Below are positions 60,874 to 64,000 of a stretch of DNA of 64,000 bases, piece by piece; the first letter of the stretch is position 1, and the number at the start of each line of letters is the position of its first letter. Made by a program: the position numbers and the translations under genes. The notes under the pieces were generated by a model. The model was not told where the DNA came from. It did no database searches and saw only the letters and a program-made list of their open reading frames with translations. The DNA is from Stutzerimonas stutzeri (GTDB taxonomy: Bacteria; Pseudomonadota; Gammaproteobacteria; Pseudomonadales; Pseudomonadaceae), in assembly GCA_002387205.1 (NCBI GenBank), contig DGLA01000021.1, positions 45,193 to 109,192 on the forward strand, given 5' to 3'.

Positions 60874-62037
60874 TCAGTAGGCGGCGCGGTAGATGGCCAG
60901 CGCATCGGCCTCGCTGACCTCACGCGGATTGTTGACCAGCAGCCGCTGCTGCAGCATCGCCTCCTTGGCCAGCTGCGGCAGCATCTCTTCCGGCACGCCG
61001 GCGTCGCGCAGGCGGGTCGGCAGGCCGACGCGGGCGCTCATCTGCTCGAACTCCTCGATCAGCTGCTCGGCGTAGGTGGAAGGATCATCCGTGCGCAGGC
61101 GCTCGCCGAGAATGATCGGCGCCAGTTCGCCGTAGTGCGTGGCCGCCGCGCTGACGTTGAAGCGCAATACCTGCGGCAACACCAGGGCGTTGGACAGCCC
61201 ATGGGGGATATGGAAGTTGCCGCCCAGCGGATAGGCCAGCGCGTGCACGGCGGCGACCGGCGCGTTGGCGAACGCCTGGCCGGCCAGGCAGGCGCCCAGC
61301 AGCATGGCCTGGCGTGCCTCGCGGTTGCTGCCGTTGTGCACCGCCTCGTTCAGATTGGCCGCCAAGAGGCGCAGCGCCTCGCGGGCCAACAGGTCGGACA
61401 TGGGGTTCTTCTTCAGCGCGCTGGTGTAGGCCTCGATGGCATGCACCATGGCGTCGATGCCTGTCGCTGCGGTCACTGCCGGTGGCAGGCCGAGGGTGAG
61501 GTCGGCGTCGAGCAACGCCAGGTCCGGCAGCAGCAGGGGCGAGACCACACCCATCTTGGTCGTCTCACCGGTGGTGATGATGGCGATCTGCGTGACTTCC
61601 GAGCCGGTGCCGGCGGTGGTCGGCACCTGGATCAGCGGCAGGCGCTGGCCCTTGGCGTTGCCGACTCCATAGATGTCATGCAGCGATTGCGCGCAATCAG
61701 GATGGGCCAACAGCGCAACCAGCTTGGCCACGTCCATGGAGCTGCCGCCGCCAAAGCCGATGATGAGGTCGGCCTTGAGCGATTTGGCCTGCTCCACAGC
61801 AGCCGTGACGATGTGCTCCGGCGGATCGGCGACGACCTGATCGTAGACGGCAACCTGCAGCCCTTCGGTTTCGAAGCCCGGCAAGACCTCATTGAGCAGG
61901 CCGAAACGGGTGATGCCCGGGTCGGTCACCACCAGCACCGAGCGCGCTCCACGTTCCTTGCAGAGGCTGGCCAGCCGGCGCGACGAGCCGGGCTCGCAGA
62001 TCAATTGAGCGGTTGTGGCAAAGCTGAACGGATGCAT
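60874..62037 (-). CDS. Iron-type alcohol dehydrogenase
   Basis: A 387-residue group III (iron-dependent) alcohol dehydrogenase. NAD site 'DLIIGFGGGSSMDVAKLVALL' (about 89-109), 'PTTAGTGSEVTQIAII' (about 140-155), and metal ligands in 'DAMVHAIEAYTS' and 'HALAYPLGGNFHIPHGLSNALVLP' (about 263-286). ATG 62037 has an AGGAGG site. Substrate unknown; similar enzymes oxidise short alcohols or 1,3-propanediol/lactaldehyde. Downstream thioesterase suggests a small carboxylic acid pathway. Confidence 0.93.
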   Translation of the reverse strand: MHPFSFATTAQLICEPGSSRRLASLCKERGARSVLVVTDPGITRFGLLNEVLPGFETEGLQVAVYDQVVADPPEHIVTAAVEQAKSLKADLIIGFGGGSSMDVAKLVALLAHPDCAQSLHDIYGVGNAKGQRLPLIQVPTTAGTGSEVTQIAIITTGETTKMGVVSPLLLPDLALLDADLTLGLPPAVTAATGIDAMVHAIEAYTSALKKNPMSDLLAREALRLLAANLNEAVHNGSNREARQAMLLGACLAGQAFANAPVAAVHALAYPLGGNFHIPHGLSNALVLPQVLRFNVSAAATHYGELAPIILGERLRTDDPSTYAEQLIEEFEQMSARVGLPTRLRDAGVPEEMLPQLAKEAMLQQRLLVNNPREVSEADALAIYRAAY

Positions 62038-62087
62038 GCTGCCTCCTGATTGTTTTGATGCGGCGTTGAGAGAGCAGCAATTCAAAA

Positions 62088-62234
62088 GCCCCCTCACCCC
62101 AAGCCCTCTCCCGGAGGGAGAGGGGGTAGTTCTGTGTAGTAGCCCAACACCGCGCGGCCTACCGTCATTCGATCAACGCCCTCTCTTTTCGGGAAGAGGG
62201 CTGGGCCGCCCGGCGTAGGGGCGAGGGGCAGCGG
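62088..62234. repeat. Cloverleaf-like GC-rich intergenic repeat element
   Basis: About 145 bases with outer arms CCCCCTCACCCC (near 62090) and GGGGCGAGGGGC (near 62218) that pair with one mismatch, and two inner hairpins: CCCTCTCCCGGAGGGAGAGGG near 62104 in two arms (CCCTCTCCC and GGGAGAGGG), and CCCTCTCTTTTC / GGGAAGAGGG near 62179. This CCCTCTCCC-rich palindromic form is a common dispersed intergenic repeat in GC-rich gammaproteobacteria. It separates the alcohol dehydrogenase and acyl-CoA dehydrogenase genes. Confidence 0.65.
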
Positions 62235-62257
62235 GTTAGCTTGATCGCCACTTCTCG

Positions 62258-64000
62258 TTAAAACGCAAAATCCGCCTCCGGCAACGCCATCAGGCAATCC
62301 GCGCCACCCTGAATCGCTTCACGATGTGCACTCGCCCGCGGTAACACACGGCGCAGATAGAAATCCGCACTGGCCAGCTTGGCCTGATAGAACGCCTCCT
62401 CGCCAGCGCCCTGCTCCAGCGCATCCTGCGAACGCGCCGCGGCCTGCAGCCAGAGGCCGGCCAACAAGACATAGGCCGAGTACTGCAGGAAATCCACCGA
62501 CACCGCGCCGATCTCCTGGGGATCGCGACCGGTGGCGGCGATGATCTCGGCCGTCAGCTCGCGCCATTCGCCGATGCGTGCCTGCACCCTGCTGGCCAGT
62601 TCGTGCAGCGCCGGGCGATCGATCTGCCGGTCGCAAATCTCGCTGAATTCCGCCTGCAGCGCCGACAGTTCCGCGCCGCCGTCACCGAGCAGCTTGCGAC
62701 GGATGTAATCCAGCGCCTGAATGCCGTTGGTGCCCTCGTAGAGTTGGGTAATGCGGCTGTCGCGCATCAGCTGTTCCATGCCCCATTCGCGGATATAGCC
62801 GTGGCCGCCGTAGATCTGCACGCCGAGGCTCGCCACCTCCTGGCCCATGTCGGTGAAGAACGCCTTGACGATGGGGATCAGCAGCGCTGCACGCTTGCTC
62901 GCCGCCTTGCGATAGCTCGGCTCCGGATGGCCATGCTCGAGGTCCAGCTGGCGGGCGCAGTAGGCCGCCAGCATGCGGCTGCCTTCGACCAGCGTCTTTT
63001 GCGTCAGCAGCATGCGGCGCACGTCGGGGTGCACGATAATCGGGTCGGCGACCTTGTCCGGATGCTGCGCGCCTGCCAGCCCACGAGACTGCAAGCGCTC
63101 ACGGGCATAGGCCAGCGAGCCCTGATAGGCCTGTTCGGCAATGCCAAGTCCCTGCAAGCCGACCTGGAAGCGCGCGTCGTTCATCATGGTGAACATGCAC
63201 GCCAGGCCCTGGTTGGGCTCGCCGACGATCCAGCCGGTGGCGCCGTCGAAGTTCATCACGCAGGTCGCCGCACCCTTGATGCCCATCTTGTGCTCGATGG
63301 CACCGCAGGACAGCGCATTGCGCGCCCCCGGCGTGCCGTCGGCATTGGCGATGAACTTGGGCACCAGCAGCAGGCTGATGCCCTTCACCCCGGCCGGCGC
63401 ATCCGGCAGCCGCGCCAGCACCAGATGCACGATATTCTCGCTCATGTCGTGCTCGCCGCCGGAGATGAAGATCTTGCTGCCACTGATCTTGTAGCTGCCG
63501 TCCGCCTGCGGCTCGGCGCGGGTGCGCAGCAGGGCGAGATCGGTGCCCGCCTGCGGCTCGGTCAGGCACATGGTGCCGCTCCAGCGGCCGCTGACCAGCT
63601 TCTCCAGATAGGCATTCTTCAGTTCATCGCTGCCGTGCTTGTACAGCGCCAACACCGCGCCTTCGGTCAGGCCGGAATAGATGCGAAAGGACAGCGACGC
63701 GCCCATCAGCATCTCGTGGAAATTGCAGGCCACCAGCTGTGGGAAGCCCTGGCCGCCGTACTCGGTCGGTCCGGTCATGCTCGCCCAGCCGTTGTCGACG
63801 TACTGCTTGTATGCCTCGACGAAGCCCTGCGGCGTGCGCACTTCGCCGTTCTCCAGGGTCACGCCTTCTTCGTCGCTGTTGCGATTGAGCGGCGCGACCT
63901 CGCCGCCGGTGTAGCGCGCAGCTTCTTCCAGCACACCGTCGATCAGCTCGCGGTCCAGGCCGTTGCCGAGCAATTCGCAATGGCCGGTGGCGTCGAACAG
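62258..64000 (-). CDS. Acyl-CoA dehydrogenase, large DmdC/FadE-like type (5' end outside window)
   Basis: About 580 residues visible and open at the right edge. It has an N-terminal acyl-CoA dehydrogenase domain ('WASMTGPTEYGGQGFP'), FAD/substrate strands 'MCLTEPQAGTDLALLRTRA' and 'ISGSKIFISGGEHDMSENIV', the C-terminal helical domain with 'VQIYGGHGYIREWGMEQLMRD' and catalytic Glu in 'ITQLYEGTNGIQALD', and the extra C-terminal domain of the about 600-residue group that includes 3-methylmercaptopropionyl-CoA dehydrogenase. Exact substrate unknown. The frame continues past the window edge ('LFDATGHCEL' precedes the first family residues). Confidence 0.94.
   Translation of the reverse strand: MFDATGHCELLGNGLDRELIDGVLEEAARYTGGEVAPLNRNSDEEGVTLENGEVRTPQGFVEAYKQYVDNGWASMTGPTEYGGQGFPQLVACNFHEMLMGASLSFRIYSGLTEGAVLALYKHGSDELKNAYLEKLVSGRWSGTMCLTEPQAGTDLALLRTRAEPQADGSYKISGSKIFISGGEHDMSENIVHLVLARLPDAPAGVKGISLLLVPKFIANADGTPGARNALSCGAIEHKMGIKGAATCVMNFDGATGWIVGEPNQGLACMFTMMNDARFQVGLQGLGIAEQAYQGSLAYARERLQSRGLAGAQHPDKVADPIIVHPDVRRMLLTQKTLVEGSRMLAAYCARQLDLEHGHPEPSYRKAASKRAALLIPIVKAFFTDMGQEVASLGVQIYGGHGYIREWGMEQLMRDSRITQLYEGTNGIQALDYIRRKLLGDGGAELSALQAEFSEICDRQIDRPALHELASRVQARIGEWRELTAEIIAATGRDPQEIGAVSVDFLQYSAYVLLAGLWLQAAARSQDALEQGAGEEAFYQAKLASADFYLRRVLPRASAHREAIQGGADCLMALPEADFAF

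Overview
The window is about 64 kb of GC-rich gammaproteobacterial chromosome. Gene content, gene order and protein sequences point to the family Pseudomonadaceae, most likely the Pseudomonas stutzeri (Stutzerimonas) group. Diagnostic blocks are rhodanese-grx-secB next to gpmI-envC-ctpA, hisB-hisH-hisA-hisF, asmA-mutY-yggX-tRNA-Phe, purE-purK-adh, and hypT-like/aspA. The species assignment is inference from recalled synteny; no database was searched. I see no phage, insertion sequence, CRISPR array or rRNA operon.

Layout. 1-9 kb: the 3' end of a probable 5-formyltetrahydrofolate cyclo-ligase gene, an EVE-domain protein, a FliL-like exported protein, a quinone oxidoreductase, the rhodanese/glutaredoxin/SecB operon, then gpmI and an envelope operon (EnvC-like factor, CtpA protease, polysaccharide-deacetylase-like protein). 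9-14 kb: an orphan solute-binding protein and the histidine operon hisB-hisH-DUF2164-hisA-hisF, translationally coupled at several joints. 13.7-18.1 kb: a PanZ-like gene, asmA-mutY-yggX with 4-bp overlaps, and tRNA-Phe with a clear sigma-70 promoter and terminator. 18.4-25.1 kb: a copper/silver efflux operon of Cus type. It is followed by a decayed patch with a frameshifted TetR remnant. 25.8-33.4 kb: a CACHE-GAF-GGDEF cyclase, a BCCT transporter and a basic amino acid ABC transporter. 33.5-40.2 kb: housekeeping genes including purE-purK and an alcohol dehydrogenase.

40.2-54.2 kb is the most interesting accessory-looking region. Two strongly similar hybrid histidine kinases with near-identical dCACHE sensor cores bracket genes for aspartate/asparagine and small amino acid use: a HypT-like LysR regulator, aspartate ammonia-lyase, an orphan amino-acid-type binding protein, an XRE regulator, an alanine/glycine:cation symporter and an asparaginase. 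The first kinase overlaps a REC-HD-GYP response regulator that should hydrolyse cyclic di-GMP. A working model is that periplasmic nutrient sensing is coupled to c-di-GMP level next to the catabolic genes.

54.3-64 kb: nudE-cysQ, a YrfG-like nucleotidase, a soluble PAS hybrid kinase, fdhD, a glycine-zipper protein, a thioesterase, an iron-type alcohol dehydrogenase, a cloverleaf-like intergenic repeat, and an acyl-CoA dehydrogenase cut by the window edge.

Most start codons were chosen by ribosome-binding site and family alignment from memory, so several differ from the longest possible reading frame.
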